From positions 1 to 24,203 of the forward strand of contig JAQICW010000733.1 in NCBI GenBank assembly GCA_027858355.1: a DNA stretch of 24,203 nucleotides, in the 5' to 3' direction. Under the pieces are notes generated by a model that did not search any database, was not told the DNA's origin, and saw nothing but the letters and a program-made list of their open reading frames with translations. Origin of the DNA: Desulfobacula sp. GTDB taxonomy: Bacteria > Desulfobacterota > Desulfobacteria > Desulfobacterales > Desulfobacteraceae. The position numbers and the translations under genes were made by a program. Positions 7,814-17,247 of this stretch are shown in pieces (positions within the stretch are counted from its first letter, which is position 1; every line of letters begins with the position of its first letter).

Positions 7814-8614
7814 TTATATATTTTCTTTATCCATTTGTTTTATTGAAGTTTCCATTAGATTCTTTACATGCTTTTTAAGTGCTACATGTTTCATGTCTCC
7901 TGTAAATTGATCCGGAAAAACCGGGCCAAGGACTTTCATTTTTATTCTTGCGGGAGTCAGATAGTATCGATTTGGCGGAAGCAGGATCTGAGTCCCGGTA
8001 AGACAAATGGGTATCACCGGCACATTATTTTCAATGGCCAGTTTAAAAGCACCTGAATAAAAATGTGTCATGTCTTTGTCTTTGCTTCTGTGACCTTCCG
8101 GAAAAAACAAGATAAAACTATTATTTTTGATATTCTTTTTTGAAATTTCTATTGTTTTCCCCCAGGAAAAGGTTTCAATATTCAGATAACCGGCCATTTT
8201 CATAAAGATGCTGTATAATGGTATTTTAAACGGCCAGGCTCTCACGGCAAAGCATACATCATAAATTGGCATCATATTCATACAATAGGTATCAAAAAAT
8301 GACCGGTGATTTACCACAATAATGCCCGGGTTTTTGAACGGTTGCCCATGGATTTTTTGGAGAGTAAAAATGACAAACGGGCTTAGCAGAAACTGCCAGA
8401 CTCTGCCGTAAATCCAAATGCATTTGCGGGTAAGAAATGAGGTTGTGTATCCCTGGACAAACCTCATAAAGAAAAATGCAATCGGGAAAAGAACCATTCC
8501 AATAATAGTCCACCCGAATATCAGTGGAATGGCAATTGAGTTCATTAATAGAATATGGGCATATCTTAAGCTCTTTTTGTTTAAACGAGTTTCCAATAAA
8601 TCAGATAGATACAT
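7814..8614 (-). CDS. PlsC-like 1-acylglycerol-phosphate acyltransferase family protein
   Basis: A 266-residue membrane-associated acyltransferase of the PlsC (LPLAT) superfamily. The catalytic motif NHRSFFD holds His103 and Asp108, and the substrate-binding motif EGHRS is at 173-177. PVIPICLTGT near 199-208 is the third family block. A hydrophobic segment at about 23-50 probably anchors it to the inner membrane. It starts 2 bases after the upstream ketosynthase stop. In this setting it is likely to transfer the polyene acyl chain, or a partner fatty acid, onto a glycerol or similar acceptor. A housekeeping phospholipid role is possible but less likely inside this operon. Confidence 0.87.
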   Translation of the reverse strand: MYLSDLLETRLNKKSLRYAHILLMNSIAIPLIFGWTIIGMVLFPIAFFFMRFVQGYTTSFLTRKCIWIYGRVWQFLLSPFVIFTLQKIHGQPFKNPGIIVVNHRSFFDTYCMNMMPIYDVCFAVRAWPFKIPLYSIFMKMAGYLNIETFSWGKTIEISKKNIKNNSFILFFPEGHRSKDKDMTHFYSGAFKLAIENNVPVIPICLTGTQILLPPNRYYLTPARIKMKVLGPVFPDQFTGDMKHVALKKHVKNLMETSIKQMDKENI

Positions 8615-8616
8615 CT

Positions 8617-9864
8617 TTAACCAGTGGTATTATTAAAATTTAAAACAACCGCAGCATTGGTACCCCCAAAGCCGAATGAATTTGAAATAGCAAAGCCTAT
8701 CCGGGCTTTCCTTGCAGAAGCAATCACATTAATTTTTGGGCAGTCATTACTCAAGCTTGAAAAATTGATATTCGGGGCAATAAATCCGTTTTTAGCCATA
8801 AGAATCGTATAAATCACTTCACTGGTTCCTGACATCCAACATTCATGTCCGGTCATGGATTTTGTGGATGAAACAGGTGTGTTCGAGCCAAATACTTTGT
8901 TGATGGCAATGGCTTCGGCAAGATCGCCTGTAATTGTTGATGTTGCATGGGCGCTTATATAGTCTATCTTTTCAGGCGCAAGATCTGCATTTTTCAGGGC
9001 GTTTTCCATTGCTTTTCCAGATCCTTTTGCATTTGGTTCTGAAAGATTTTTGCCAACACCGGATGAGAATCCGTAACCATCTATTATACAGTAAATATCA
9101 GCTCCCCGGGAAATGGCATGATCAAGATCTTCTATTATAATGGAAGCTGCACCTCCTCCCGGGACAAGACCGTTCCGTTCTTTATCAAAAGGTCTTGAGG
9201 CTTTTTCAGGTTCATCTATTCGGTATGAAAACGCATTCAGCGAATCAAAGCTGGCCATTGACATCCAGTTTGTTTCCTGGGCGCCCCCTGCAATGATGAT
9301 ATCCTGCATACCATTTTGGATCAACATTAATGCCTGGCCAATGACATGAGCTCCGCTTGCACATGCTGCACTGATCGTCCAGTTTGCACCCTGTGTTTTA
9401 AAGTGGGCGGCGAGGTTCATTGTGACAGTTGAATTCATCACTCTAAAGACATAGCCTGCACCAATATAATGAGTTTCCTTATATTTTTTTGCAATGTCAA
9501 TGGATTCAACACTCGCTTTAATCGTACTGTCATTGCCAAAGATAATCCCGCACCTGTCACTTTGTATCAAATCTTGTGAAAGCCCGGAATCTTTGACTGC
9601 ATCCTTTGCTGCCGCAAAGGAAAAAAGGGCCGGCTCGCACATGGTCCTCAAGGCTTTCTTGGTAAGTCCATAGTCTTTTGGTGCAAATTCGTTTATTTTA
9701 GATGTCAAAGGAGATTTAAATCCAAGGTCTTTTCTTTGCTTGTCATAAATAATTCCAGAACGGCCTTTTTCCATGGCAGATACGATTGATCCCGTATCAT
9801 TACCTAAGCATGAGATTATGCCGATCCCGGTTATTGCAACCGATTTCAATCTATTTTTCTTCAT
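8617..9864 (-). CDS. Beta-ketoacyl-ACP synthase II-like protein (FabF-like)
   Basis: A 415-residue condensing enzyme of normal FabF length with Cys168 in SAACASG, His306 in SAHATST and His340 in SMTGHECWMSG. The segment RPFDKERNGLVPGGGA is the usual KS block near 224-239. The KSMTGHECW variant resembles KSs from aryl polyene loci, but that is recollection, not alignment. It lies 67 bases after fabG and 2 bases before the PlsC-like gene. It probably carries out one stage of chain extension alongside the three other complete KSs of the locus. Confidence 0.9.
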   Translation of the reverse strand: MKKNRLKSVAITGIGIISCLGNDTGSIVSAMEKGRSGIIYDKQRKDLGFKSPLTSKINEFAPKDYGLTKKALRTMCEPALFSFAAAKDAVKDSGLSQDLIQSDRCGIIFGNDSTIKASVESIDIAKKYKETHYIGAGYVFRVMNSTVTMNLAAHFKTQGANWTISAACASGAHVIGQALMLIQNGMQDIIIAGGAQETNWMSMASFDSLNAFSYRIDEPEKASRPFDKERNGLVPGGGAASIIIEDLDHAISRGADIYCIIDGYGFSSGVGKNLSEPNAKGSGKAMENALKNADLAPEKIDYISAHATSTITGDLAEAIAINKVFGSNTPVSSTKSMTGHECWMSGTSEVIYTILMAKNGFIAPNINFSSLSNDCPKINVIASARKARIGFAISNSFGFGGTNAAVVLNFNNTTG

Positions 9865-9931
9865 GGCAACCTATATTTAGAAAAAACAGGGATGAATATC
9901 AAGTCCATTTGTTCAGGTTTTCCAGTATATA

Positions 9932-10675
9932 TCACAAAATTCCCCCATTAATACCAATCACCTGGCCTGTAATATATCCGGCATCTTTTGAACACAAGAA
10001 AAGAACGGTTGCCGCCACTTCTTCTGGTTTCCCAAGTCTTCCCGCCGGTATTGTTTTGGCGATTTCCTTTAACGGCAGGTCTTCAATCATTTCGGTTTCT
10101 ATAAATCCCGGTGCAACCGCATTCACGGTAATGTTCCTTTTTGCAATTTCCCGGGCAAGGGCTTTGGTGGCCCCGATGAGACCGGCCTTTGAAGCAGAAT
10201 AATTAACTTGTCCTGCCTGCCCTGTCTGACCTGATGTTGAAGATATGTTGATAATTCTTCCAAACCGCTTTGGCAGCATATTTTTAACAACAAGCCGTGT
10301 TACATTAAAAAAACCTGTCAGGTTGGTGTCCAGAACATTTTGCCAATTTTCTTTTTTCATCCAGACCATTAGCATATCATCTCTGATACCGGCATTGTTC
10401 ACCAGAATATCAATCTTGCCTTTTTCCGTAATGATTTTTTCAATGGCTTTTTCAGATGCTTCCTTGTTTTTTACGTCAAACTGAACCAGAGCCCCATTCC
10501 CTCCATTTTTGATAATATTTTCAAGAACGGCTACGGCTTTTTCCCTGTTTGAATTGAAATTAAGATATACAAACCGCCCTGTTTGGGCAAGCGCTATAAC
10601 GATAGCTTTCCCAATCCCTCCACTGGCCCCTGTTACAAGAGCAATTTGAATATTATCAGTTTTTATTTCAGGCAC
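9932..10675 (-). CDS. fabG: 3-oxoacyl-ACP reductase
   Basis: A 247-residue short-chain dehydrogenase/reductase of the FabG type, which reduces 3-ketoacyl-ACP with NAD(P)H after each condensation. The cofactor motif TGASGGIG is at 15-22 and NNAG at 93-96. The catalytic residues are Asn118, Ser146, Tyr159 and Lys163. The C-terminal GINGG is typical. The start codon is GTG at 10675, preceded by AAGGAG at 5-base spacing. It is the first gene of the left block and probably defines its operon start. It is the only ketoreductase in the window, so it would serve all the ketosynthases here. No dehydratase is encoded beside it. Confidence 0.92.
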   Translation of the reverse strand: MPEIKTDNIQIALVTGASGGIGKAIVIALAQTGRFVYLNFNSNREKAVAVLENIIKNGGNGALVQFDVKNKEASEKAIEKIITEKGKIDILVNNAGIRDDMLMVWMKKENWQNVLDTNLTGFFNVTRLVVKNMLPKRFGRIINISSTSGQTGQAGQVNYSASKAGLIGATKALAREIAKRNITVNAVAPGFIETEMIEDLPLKEIAKTIPAGRLGKPEEVAATVLFLCSKDAGYITGQVIGINGGIL

Positions 10676-10680
10676 GCTTT

Positions 10681-10739
10681 CTCCTTTATCGAGACTTCCA
10701 ATTGAAACCGTATTTAAAAGCCTCCTGCTAAAATGTAAA
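10681..10739 (-). promoter_or_regulatory. Candidate promoter and ribosome binding site of the fabG operon
   Basis: On the minus strand a TTTACA -35-like box (10734-10739, five of six consensus bases) is followed after 16 bases by TTAAAT (10712-10717, four of six). A strong Shine-Dalgarno AAGGAG lies at 10681-10686, 5 bases before the GTG start at 10675. The ribosome binding site is clear; the promoter is a match by eye only. Confidence 0.4.
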
Positions 10740-11242
10740 AATCACAAAGGACTTATACTTGTTGAAAAGTGGCTATTCCGGTTATTTCAGAAGTTTAATC
10801 ATCATAAAAAAACGACTGAACCAGCGCTGCAGTTTTGTGAAAGAATTATCACAGATTTAGATTGAAATACAAGAGAATCTTTTCCCCGATAAAAGCACTT
10901 TCTCAAAAATCAGGATTTTCTCCGATTGACCCAGAGTCTTATTTGTCCTAAATATTTAAGAGAACCAAAACCTTTTCAGGAAATGATCATGCTGATTCTG
11001 TTCTATAGCATAAAACCAACCAAGGCAAATGAACTGATAATTCATAATTTCTGATTACAGTTACTCTCCAACTTGACGTAACAAAATCATAATTGACCTT
11101 TAAACAGTTTGCTATTTTTTCAAAGATATTTTATCGGAGCCTTTTCATTTAGATGGCCTCTCGGAACAATCTTCTAAGATTTTACATAAAAGAGAAGTTT
11201 TACCTATTGACCAAGTAGTTCAGATATCCTAAAGAAGCATTA
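10740..11242. other. Non-coding spacer upstream of the fabG operon
   Basis: An AT-rich stretch of about 500 bases with many stops in every frame and no open frame of note. It separates the divergent fabG operon and lipoprotein gene, so it should hold the control regions of both. I see no tRNA, CRISPR repeat or convincing operator here. Confidence 0.5.
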
Positions 11243-11290
11243 GTGAAATTGTATAATAAACTGTTAACACAAGAACAAAAGGGATCATAC

Positions 11291-11812
11291 TTGAAATTAA
11301 AATTACTATTTATACTTATTGTAGCAATCCTACTCTCTGGTTGTGCAACAGCCTACAAACATAATGAATTAAAACCAATAGCTATTAAACTTGACCCGTC
11401 TCAAGGCGTACTTATCTCTACCCCTGAAGATGGCTGGTATGAGAGCACACAATACCGCAACTCAGGAAGAATGACCGTAAATGCCGTAAAAGCTGCTTTC
11501 GCTAAATTTGCTTCGGTAGTTGATATAGAAGACTCTTGTCACGGTGATGATTGTTTCAATGCTATCAACAAAGAGAAATATGGATATTATGTAAAACCGG
11601 AAATACTTCACTGGGAAGAACGAGCAACTGAATGGTCAGGGAAACCAGACAGGATTGAGATCCAACTTGCGATCTTTAATGCAGCCACAAAAGAAGAAAT
11701 AGCTAATTCATCATATACAGGCAAAAGTAAATGGGCCACATTAGGTGGTGACCACCCTCAAGATCTACTGCCTGAACCAACAAATCAATATGTAAGCTCT
11801 TTGTACAAATAA
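11291..11812 (+). CDS. Lipoprotein, DUF4823-like
   Basis: A small secreted lipoprotein. The N-terminus is a short basic-hydrophobic signal ending in the lipobox LLSGC, so the mature protein is anchored by its cysteine. The conserved middle part (ILHWEERATEWSGKPDRIE) matches my memory of DUF4823 lipoproteins of unknown function. I prefer the TTG at 11291, preceded by AAGGGA at 6 bases, which gives a standard 17-residue signal and a 173-residue protein. A GTG at 11243 in the same frame would add 16 residues. It is the only plus-strand gene inside the locus and is unlikely to belong to the pathway. It separates two blocks of minus-strand genes. Confidence 0.75.
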   Translation: MKLKLLFILIVAILLSGCATAYKHNELKPIAIKLDPSQGVLISTPEDGWYESTQYRNSGRMTVNAVKAAFAKFASVVDIEDSCHGDDCFNAINKEKYGYYVKPEILHWEERATEWSGKPDRIEIQLAIFNAATKEEIANSSYTGKSKWATLGGDHPQDLLPEPTNQYVSSLYK

Positions 11813-11826
11813 ATCATAAATCGGCT

Positions 11827-11864
11827 GCACAGGACATGGTTACTAACTATACTTTTGCCTGTGC
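11827..11864 (+). repeat. Inverted repeat after the lipoprotein gene
   Basis: GCACAGG (11827-11833) and CCTGTGC (11858-11864) are perfect 7-base arms around a 24-base loop, starting 15 bases after the stop. There is no T-run, so it is not a standard intrinsic terminator. The other bases up to 12072 show no gene; a small imperfect hairpin lies at 12015-12033. Confidence 0.3.
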
Positions 11865-12072
11865 GTCGAACGTTAAACGACTATAAAAACTATCATTCCA
11901 GATTCAAATTAATATAATTACCTGATGGGGTATGATTTGAAAATTTTAAATTTCTGATATTGCCTGCCAGAATCTCTGATATTGTGTGCCGCGTTACAAG
12001 ATAGCTATGAATCTCCGTTATTCTGAGAATCGGAATGTGTCAATAAAGATGATAGGCATTGTTGAAATGAGG

Positions 12073-13293
12073 CTACATTTTTTTTAAAACCAGTGTCGCG
12101 TTTATTCCCCCAAAAGCAAAGTTGCTTGTCATGACCCTGTTAAGAGGTGTGTTTATCTTTTTTTGTACATGAAAAATGCCTTTACAATCAGGATCAATGT
12201 TCTCAAGGTTAAGTGTGGGTATGATAACATTATGTCCCATCATTAACAGGCAGAATATTGCCTCCATGACACCGCTTGCAGCAAGTGTATGGCCTGTAAA
12301 TCCTTTGGTCGCACTAACAGGAATTGTGTCTCTGCAAAGCTGTTCGATTGCCTGGGACTCAGCAATGTCCCCAAGTTTTGTGCCGGTGGCATGGGCATTG
12401 ATATAGTCTATTTCATTGATGGTACATTCTGCCTGATCTAAGGCGCCTTTCATACATCTGAGCATCCCTTCTGCCCGGGGGGACGTCATATGCTCACCAT
12501 CGCAGCAGGTGTTGTAACCGATAACTTCTCCGAAAATTTTGGCTCCCCTGTTGTTTGCATGTTCATACTCTTCTAAAATGACGGTTCCTGCCCCTTCGCT
12601 GACAACCAGGCCGTCTCTATCTGCGTCAAATGGTCTTGGCGTTCTTGACGGAAAATCTCCAAAATTTTGTGATGCGGCATGAAGTACTTGAAAAACACCG
12701 GCAGTGGAGTGATGGAGTTCGTCTGCTCCGCCGCAGATCATAATTTTTTGATATCCGTTTTTAATTATTTCAAATCCTTCTCCAATCGCCTGGGTGCTTG
12801 TTGCGCAGGCACAGCAGGGAGAAATAACCCGTCCTTTTGTTTTCAACATGGCAGCCACATTGGCAGAAACGGAATGATTCATGATTTTCATAAAAGTGGT
12901 TCCTTCAAGCATGGAAATCCCACCTGTTTTCAAGAAATCATTAAAAGTTTTTTCAATAATGTTTCCCGAACCTGTGGTTGAACCCATTGCCACACCCGTA
13001 TCGGAAGATGAAATTATTTTTCCATCAATACCGGACATAAAAATGGCATCCAGGGCTGACAAGGCTGCCATAATGGCCATGGAACCCATTGTTCTTCTGT
13101 CTTTGCGGGTAATTCTCTTTGCATCAAACCCTTTACACCGACCGGCAATATGGACTTTTAAATCCTTGATGTGTTCCCAGAATTTAATCGGCTCAATGCC
13201 GGACCGGTTATTTAAAAGCGAATTAAATACTTCCTCTTTTGTGTTTCCTATGGGAGAAATAATTCCCATTCCTGTAATGGCAACTCTTTTCAT
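12073..13293 (-). CDS. Beta-ketoacyl-ACP synthase (FabF-like)
   Basis: A 406-residue condensing enzyme with a complete triad: Cys163 in CCACATST, His301 in NAHATGT and His335 in GFTGHTLAASG. The N-terminus MKRVAITGMGIISPIG is typical of FabF. It overlaps the FAD oxidoreductase gene by ATGA (13290-13293) and is the last gene of the right-hand block. It is followed by a 1.4 kb gap before the fabG block, so the two blocks may be separate transcripts. The substrate stage, initiation or extension, cannot be told from sequence alone. Confidence 0.9.
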   Translation of the reverse strand: MKRVAITGMGIISPIGNTKEEVFNSLLNNRSGIEPIKFWEHIKDLKVHIAGRCKGFDAKRITRKDRRTMGSMAIMAALSALDAIFMSGIDGKIISSSDTGVAMGSTTGSGNIIEKTFNDFLKTGGISMLEGTTFMKIMNHSVSANVAAMLKTKGRVISPCCACATSTQAIGEGFEIIKNGYQKIMICGGADELHHSTAGVFQVLHAASQNFGDFPSRTPRPFDADRDGLVVSEGAGTVILEEYEHANNRGAKIFGEVIGYNTCCDGEHMTSPRAEGMLRCMKGALDQAECTINEIDYINAHATGTKLGDIAESQAIEQLCRDTIPVSATKGFTGHTLAASGVMEAIFCLLMMGHNVIIPTLNLENIDPDCKGIFHVQKKINTPLNRVMTSNFAFGGINATLVLKKM

Positions 13294-14822
13294 TTTATTT
13301 GTACGATTTTATTTGTTAAATATTTTTTGCCTAAGAGCATCTGACATAAATTTACACTGGAAACAATAGAACCATGAATACCGTTAAACCCAATACTTTG
13401 TCCTGTTAAAAACAAGTTTTTTACCTTTGTTGCAGGCTGGAACATCCCTTCAAGAAAGTGTTGGGCTGTTTTTTTAATTCCATAGGCACTTCCATTTTTT
13501 GTCAGTGTATATTTTTGAAATGTAACCGGTGAATAGGTATCAACAACTTCAATATTGTCAGGGCTATCCGGGTAAACCTGTTTGATGTGGTTTAATATCT
13601 TTTGGGTTATTTTATCTTTTGAGGTTTTATATTTATCATTTTTTGATTCGTTGTAATATTTTATCAAACGAGATGTTTCCCTGCTGCTAATTCCGGTTAA
13701 GGCAGTGACGGAACAATTTTGATTTAATTTGGTTTGATTTGGTTTTTCTGAATTTAGATTGTCTTGATCCGGCAGTGCGCTCAAATAAACCATTCCCAAG
13801 GGATCATCCTCAAGAATATAGTCACGACCATACTGATAATTCACATCCCATGAGTCATAAATATACACATCATTTTTTTCAAGCGGACAAGTGTTTTTTC
13901 TCCACTTTAAGGCCACACCAAATATCCCCGGTGTATTGCTCTGGTTTAACCTCTTTCGAAAGACAGGCCTGAATAATTCAGGGGGGCAGATATCAAGAAT
14001 CAAAGCAGGGTGCCCGGAGAAAATGACTTTTTTTGAAAAAAGGACCTCATTGTCGTCTAACAAAACCCCTGTCACTGTTTTATTTTTTATAACGAGTTCT
14101 TTAACACGGGAATTCACAATCACCTTTCCGCCTTTGGATGTAAAACTATCGGCAAGGGTATCGGAAAAAGGTGTGTTCATCTCATTAATTCTATAGCTGG
14201 AGTTCAAATATGAATCCGATACAAGAAAATGAGTCAGAAGAGGGCATTCTTGGCTGGAAAGACCATACAAAGGGCTGTTAGCTGTTAAAAGACTTTCCAG
14301 TTTTCCCGAAATTCCAATTGATTCAAGATATTTCTTAAGCGGTCCTGTATATTGCAAAGACAGGTCTTTAATGGGTATTACACTTGGATTGTACATACCA
14401 ATGTTTGATATGACATGTTTTAAATCAGAAAAATATGTGGCAATGCTTTTTCCCTGGTCCGGGAAGTCTTTTATTAATTTGTTTTGAAAATTATCATGCC
14501 CTGTGGGTATTTTATAATTATTTGTTGGAAAATAAATTCTTTCAAAACAGTCATCGGATAGTTTTACAAGGTCAAGCGTATCCATAATGTCCAGGTATCT
14601 GAAATAATACCATAATGGCTGGCCCGGATTTAAAGACCCTAATCTGTGAACACCTGTGGGAAATATTTTTTCTTTTCTGGAATAGATCTGTGTCATTCCT
14701 CCGGCAATGCTGTGCTGTTCTACCACAAGTGTCCGCTCGCCTTCCTTTGCAAGCATGATTCCTGCCGTCATGCCACTGATCCCGGAGCCGATAATAATGG
14801 TATCATATAGACTTTTATCCAT
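13290..14822 (-). CDS. CrtI/RetSat-like FAD-dependent oxidoreductase
   Basis: A 510-residue flavoprotein of the phytoene desaturase / retinol saturase superfamily. The dinucleotide-binding motif GSGISG is at 12-17 with the ribose-binding Glu35. The C-terminal FAD signature LFLTGQSIGFNGIHGSIVS is near the end. Members desaturate, saturate or isomerise conjugated polyenes. I chose ATG 14822, which follows an AGAGG site and overlaps the exporter stop by 8 bases; an upstream ATG at 14840 has no ribosome binding site. It lies between the exporter and a ketosynthase, and overlaps both. No carotenoid synthase or other carotenoid gene is present, so its substrate is probably the polyketide polyene (inference). 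Confidence 0.85.
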   Translation of the reverse strand: MDKSLYDTIIIGSGISGMTAGIMLAKEGERTLVVEQHSIAGGMTQIYSRKEKIFPTGVHRLGSLNPGQPLWYYFRYLDIMDTLDLVKLSDDCFERIYFPTNNYKIPTGHDNFQNKLIKDFPDQGKSIATYFSDLKHVISNIGMYNPSVIPIKDLSLQYTGPLKKYLESIGISGKLESLLTANSPLYGLSSQECPLLTHFLVSDSYLNSSYRINEMNTPFSDTLADSFTSKGGKVIVNSRVKELVIKNKTVTGVLLDDNEVLFSKKVIFSGHPALILDICPPELFRPVFRKRLNQSNTPGIFGVALKWRKNTCPLEKNDVYIYDSWDVNYQYGRDYILEDDPLGMVYLSALPDQDNLNSEKPNQTKLNQNCSVTALTGISSRETSRLIKYYNESKNDKYKTSKDKITQKILNHIKQVYPDSPDNIEVVDTYSPVTFQKYTLTKNGSAYGIKKTAQHFLEGMFQPATKVKNLFLTGQSIGFNGIHGSIVSSVNLCQMLLGKKYLTNKIVQIK

Positions 14823-17247
14823 TAAACCGCCTCTTGTCATTCTGGTTAATAAATTTTTGCGTTAATGAAGGAATGAGCATCAATGCCAGGATCAAGCTTG
14901 TTATCATTCCGGTCAGGCCGGCTATGCCTATAGAAAATAACGCTGCATGCTTTGCAAGTGCCAGACAGGCGAAAGCGCCAGTGGTTGTCATGGCGCAGAG
15001 AATGACGGCACCAGCGGTGACATTGCTTTCATTATCAATTTTACGCAGCTCATGGTTCATAAGAAAAATACTGAAATCCACTCCAACACCAAAGACAAAA
15101 ATAATGAAAATCATGCTGATCAGATTAATGGGAATATTTGTCAGTCCTAATATACCGGCAGTGATAAAGGCACTTAAGAAAACAGGGCAGATTATAATCA
15201 GAACAATTTTTATATTTCTAAAGAAAACGAAAAGCACCAATATCATTGATATGGCGGCAAAAATGAAAAGCTGTTTGAATTCTTTTGAAACATGGGAGGT
15301 CATTTTATTTATAAAATATTTTTTGTCCAGAAACATTGATCCGTCTATCTCTGATTTTATTGTTTTGATGATATCAGGTGTTAAGGATTTATTTTTTATA
15401 TTTAACGTGGTCAAAATGAGCACATCTTTGTCCTTGAATACCACTTTTGAGTCGATCAGTTTTTTAAGTGCTGTATTGTCAAAATCTTTAATGGAAAAAA
15501 CAGCTCTGTCTTGTTTGAGACTGTCAAAAAAAGGGGTGAAGGCCTCTTTTTTAAACCCGGTTTGATTTGATGCGTTCCTGAACATCTGTTCAACCTTTTT
15601 TATTCGATCTTCGGTCATGATGGATAAAAAATTTTGATAATTGTTATCTCTTTTTTTTGACGATGGAAGAATGTCGGACAAAGAAGCGACTTGGTCAATC
15701 ATTTCTTTTCTCTGCATCTTTTTTAACAATTCAAAAAGCATATCATTTTTTTGTAAGGCTGTTTCCAGGGTGCCGGCCTTTACTAACACCAAAGCCGGGG
15801 AAAATCCTCCCCAAGTTTCAAGAAAATTATCCATATCACTTTTTGTGACAGGTTGCAAATGGTTGAGTTTAGAAATATCCCCTTCAAATTTAAAATCCTT
15901 GATTCCAAACATACCGATGGTTACCAGCGTCATGCTCGCAAAAATGATGAGGTTGATATGGTTTTGTCTGAAACTCATTAACCTGTCACAAATCCCAACC
16001 AAAGATATAATGGGCTGTCTTTGGTGTATTTTAAATGGTGGAATAAAATATTTTAAGAGAAATAATGCAAAAAAAGCAGCACCAAAAATTCCTATTATAG
16101 AGAAAATCCCCATCTGCCTCTGACCCGGAAGCGAAGAAAATAATAGACAACTGAAGGCGGTTATTGTTGTACAGGCACCGGCTGCAATGGGAAGCTTTAA
16201 TCGTGTTATGACAGATTCAGAATTCAGGACTTTTGAGTGATCGACATTAAAAAGAATATGAATGCCAAAATCAACGGTGATTCCAAGAAGAATAGTTCCG
16301 CATCCCAGAGCAATTGCTGAGATATTATGATAGATTAACGAGAGGAACGCCGCAGCAAATGCAAGACTTACAAGGGTTGGAAGAAAAATGAAAAACACGT
16401 GGATCATCTTGCGGAAAAAAAGAATTCCAATGATGAAGATGCCTGCACTCAAGACAAATACAGCACGTTTGACATCCTTTTGAATGGTTTGAGAATTATC
16501 AAGGGTTGCAGCATGGCTCCCAGAAAATCGGATATGAACTTTATTTTTATATTCTTTTGTTATTTTGTCCCTGGTATCATTGAGAAATTTAATCATCTTA
16601 ACACTTTCCCTGGTATTCAGTGCTGAAACCTTCGGGGTAGCCATCATCAGTAAATGCGTTCCATCTTTGCTGTATAACCTTGACCCTTCAATTTTGATCC
16701 CAAAGGTTTCTTTTTTAAATGCATTCAGTTTGGAAAGAATCAACTCATTAATGTTAAGCGGGTCCTCAACCAGGGCGTCTGCCATAAACATGCCGGAGGG
16801 ACTCAAAAGCTTTCGTTTTATCCCGATTAAGTGTTCAGAAATCAGTTTTGGGGTCAGTTGGGAGTCAATTGCGGTTAAATCGGATTTGTCCAGCAAAGAC
16901 AACCTGTTTGCACTTACCAGGTTTAAAAGATTTAGAAAACTGTCATGGGGGAATTTATAAACAATACCGGGAAAATACGGGGCGGTGTTTATTTCATTGA
17001 AAAAATTGTCTGCAATCTGTTCAAATAGTTTTTGATCGGTTGTCAGATTTTCGATATCAATATAGAGCGTTTCAGTGGCCGGGATATTATTAATAATGTA
17101 ATCAAAATCTTTTACCATGGGGTCAGAATTTGGAAGCATTGATGTTATTTTTTCATCCAGGCTCAAGTCTAACGTGAATACCAGGCAGATGATGAAAAAT
17201 ATGCCGGTGCCTATAAAAACAAGCTTGTTTTTGCTCCAATAATTCAT
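14815..17247 (-). CDS. MMPL/RND-family exporter
   Basis: An 810-residue inner-membrane transporter built as two similar halves. Each half has one membrane segment (about 9-26 and 431-449), a large periplasmic domain and a cluster of five more segments (about 262-405 and 675-797). Each fourth segment has the proton-relay motif: Asp326 in GITVDFGIH and Asp724 in GVGVDFSIF. This is the MMPL branch, which moves lipids and lipid-linked polyketides, and such exporters are standard in aryl polyene loci. It overlaps the upstream ketosynthase by ATGA and the FAD enzyme gene by 8 bases. The cargo is likely the finished lipid-linked product. Confidence 0.9.
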   Translation of the reverse strand: MNYWSKNKLVFIGTGIFFIICLVFTLDLSLDEKITSMLPNSDPMVKDFDYIINNIPATETLYIDIENLTTDQKLFEQIADNFFNEINTAPYFPGIVYKFPHDSFLNLLNLVSANRLSLLDKSDLTAIDSQLTPKLISEHLIGIKRKLLSPSGMFMADALVEDPLNINELILSKLNAFKKETFGIKIEGSRLYSKDGTHLLMMATPKVSALNTRESVKMIKFLNDTRDKITKEYKNKVHIRFSGSHAATLDNSQTIQKDVKRAVFVLSAGIFIIGILFFRKMIHVFFIFLPTLVSLAFAAAFLSLIYHNISAIALGCGTILLGITVDFGIHILFNVDHSKVLNSESVITRLKLPIAAGACTTITAFSCLLFSSLPGQRQMGIFSIIGIFGAAFFALFLLKYFIPPFKIHQRQPIISLVGICDRLMSFRQNHINLIIFASMTLVTIGMFGIKDFKFEGDISKLNHLQPVTKSDMDNFLETWGGFSPALVLVKAGTLETALQKNDMLFELLKKMQRKEMIDQVASLSDILPSSKKRDNNYQNFLSIMTEDRIKKVEQMFRNASNQTGFKKEAFTPFFDSLKQDRAVFSIKDFDNTALKKLIDSKVVFKDKDVLILTTLNIKNKSLTPDIIKTIKSEIDGSMFLDKKYFINKMTSHVSKEFKQLFIFAAISMILVLFVFFRNIKIVLIIICPVFLSAFITAGILGLTNIPINLISMIFIIFVFGVGVDFSIFLMNHELRKIDNESNVTAGAVILCAMTTTGAFACLALAKHAALFSIGIAGLTGMITSLILALMLIPSLTQKFINQNDKRRFNG

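Noticed and set aside
10740..11242. A small or decayed gene in the spacer
   Set aside because: Only very short open frames (about 20 codons) with no recognisable similarity are seen in the frames I translated.
11813..11885. Integron attC site after the lipoprotein gene
   Set aside because: GTTAAAC at 11871 fits the GTTRRRY core and inverted arms exist, but the matching RYYYAAC site is missing and no second attC or integrase is seen.
13290..14822. A carotenoid biosynthesis locus
   Set aside because: Only a CrtI-like enzyme is present; there is no phytoene synthase or prenyl transferase, and the gene overlaps polyketide genes.
14834..15565. Plus-strand open frame of 243 codons
   Set aside because: It is antisense to the well-supported MMPL exporter gene, has no recognisable domain and no ribosome binding site; a shadow frame.
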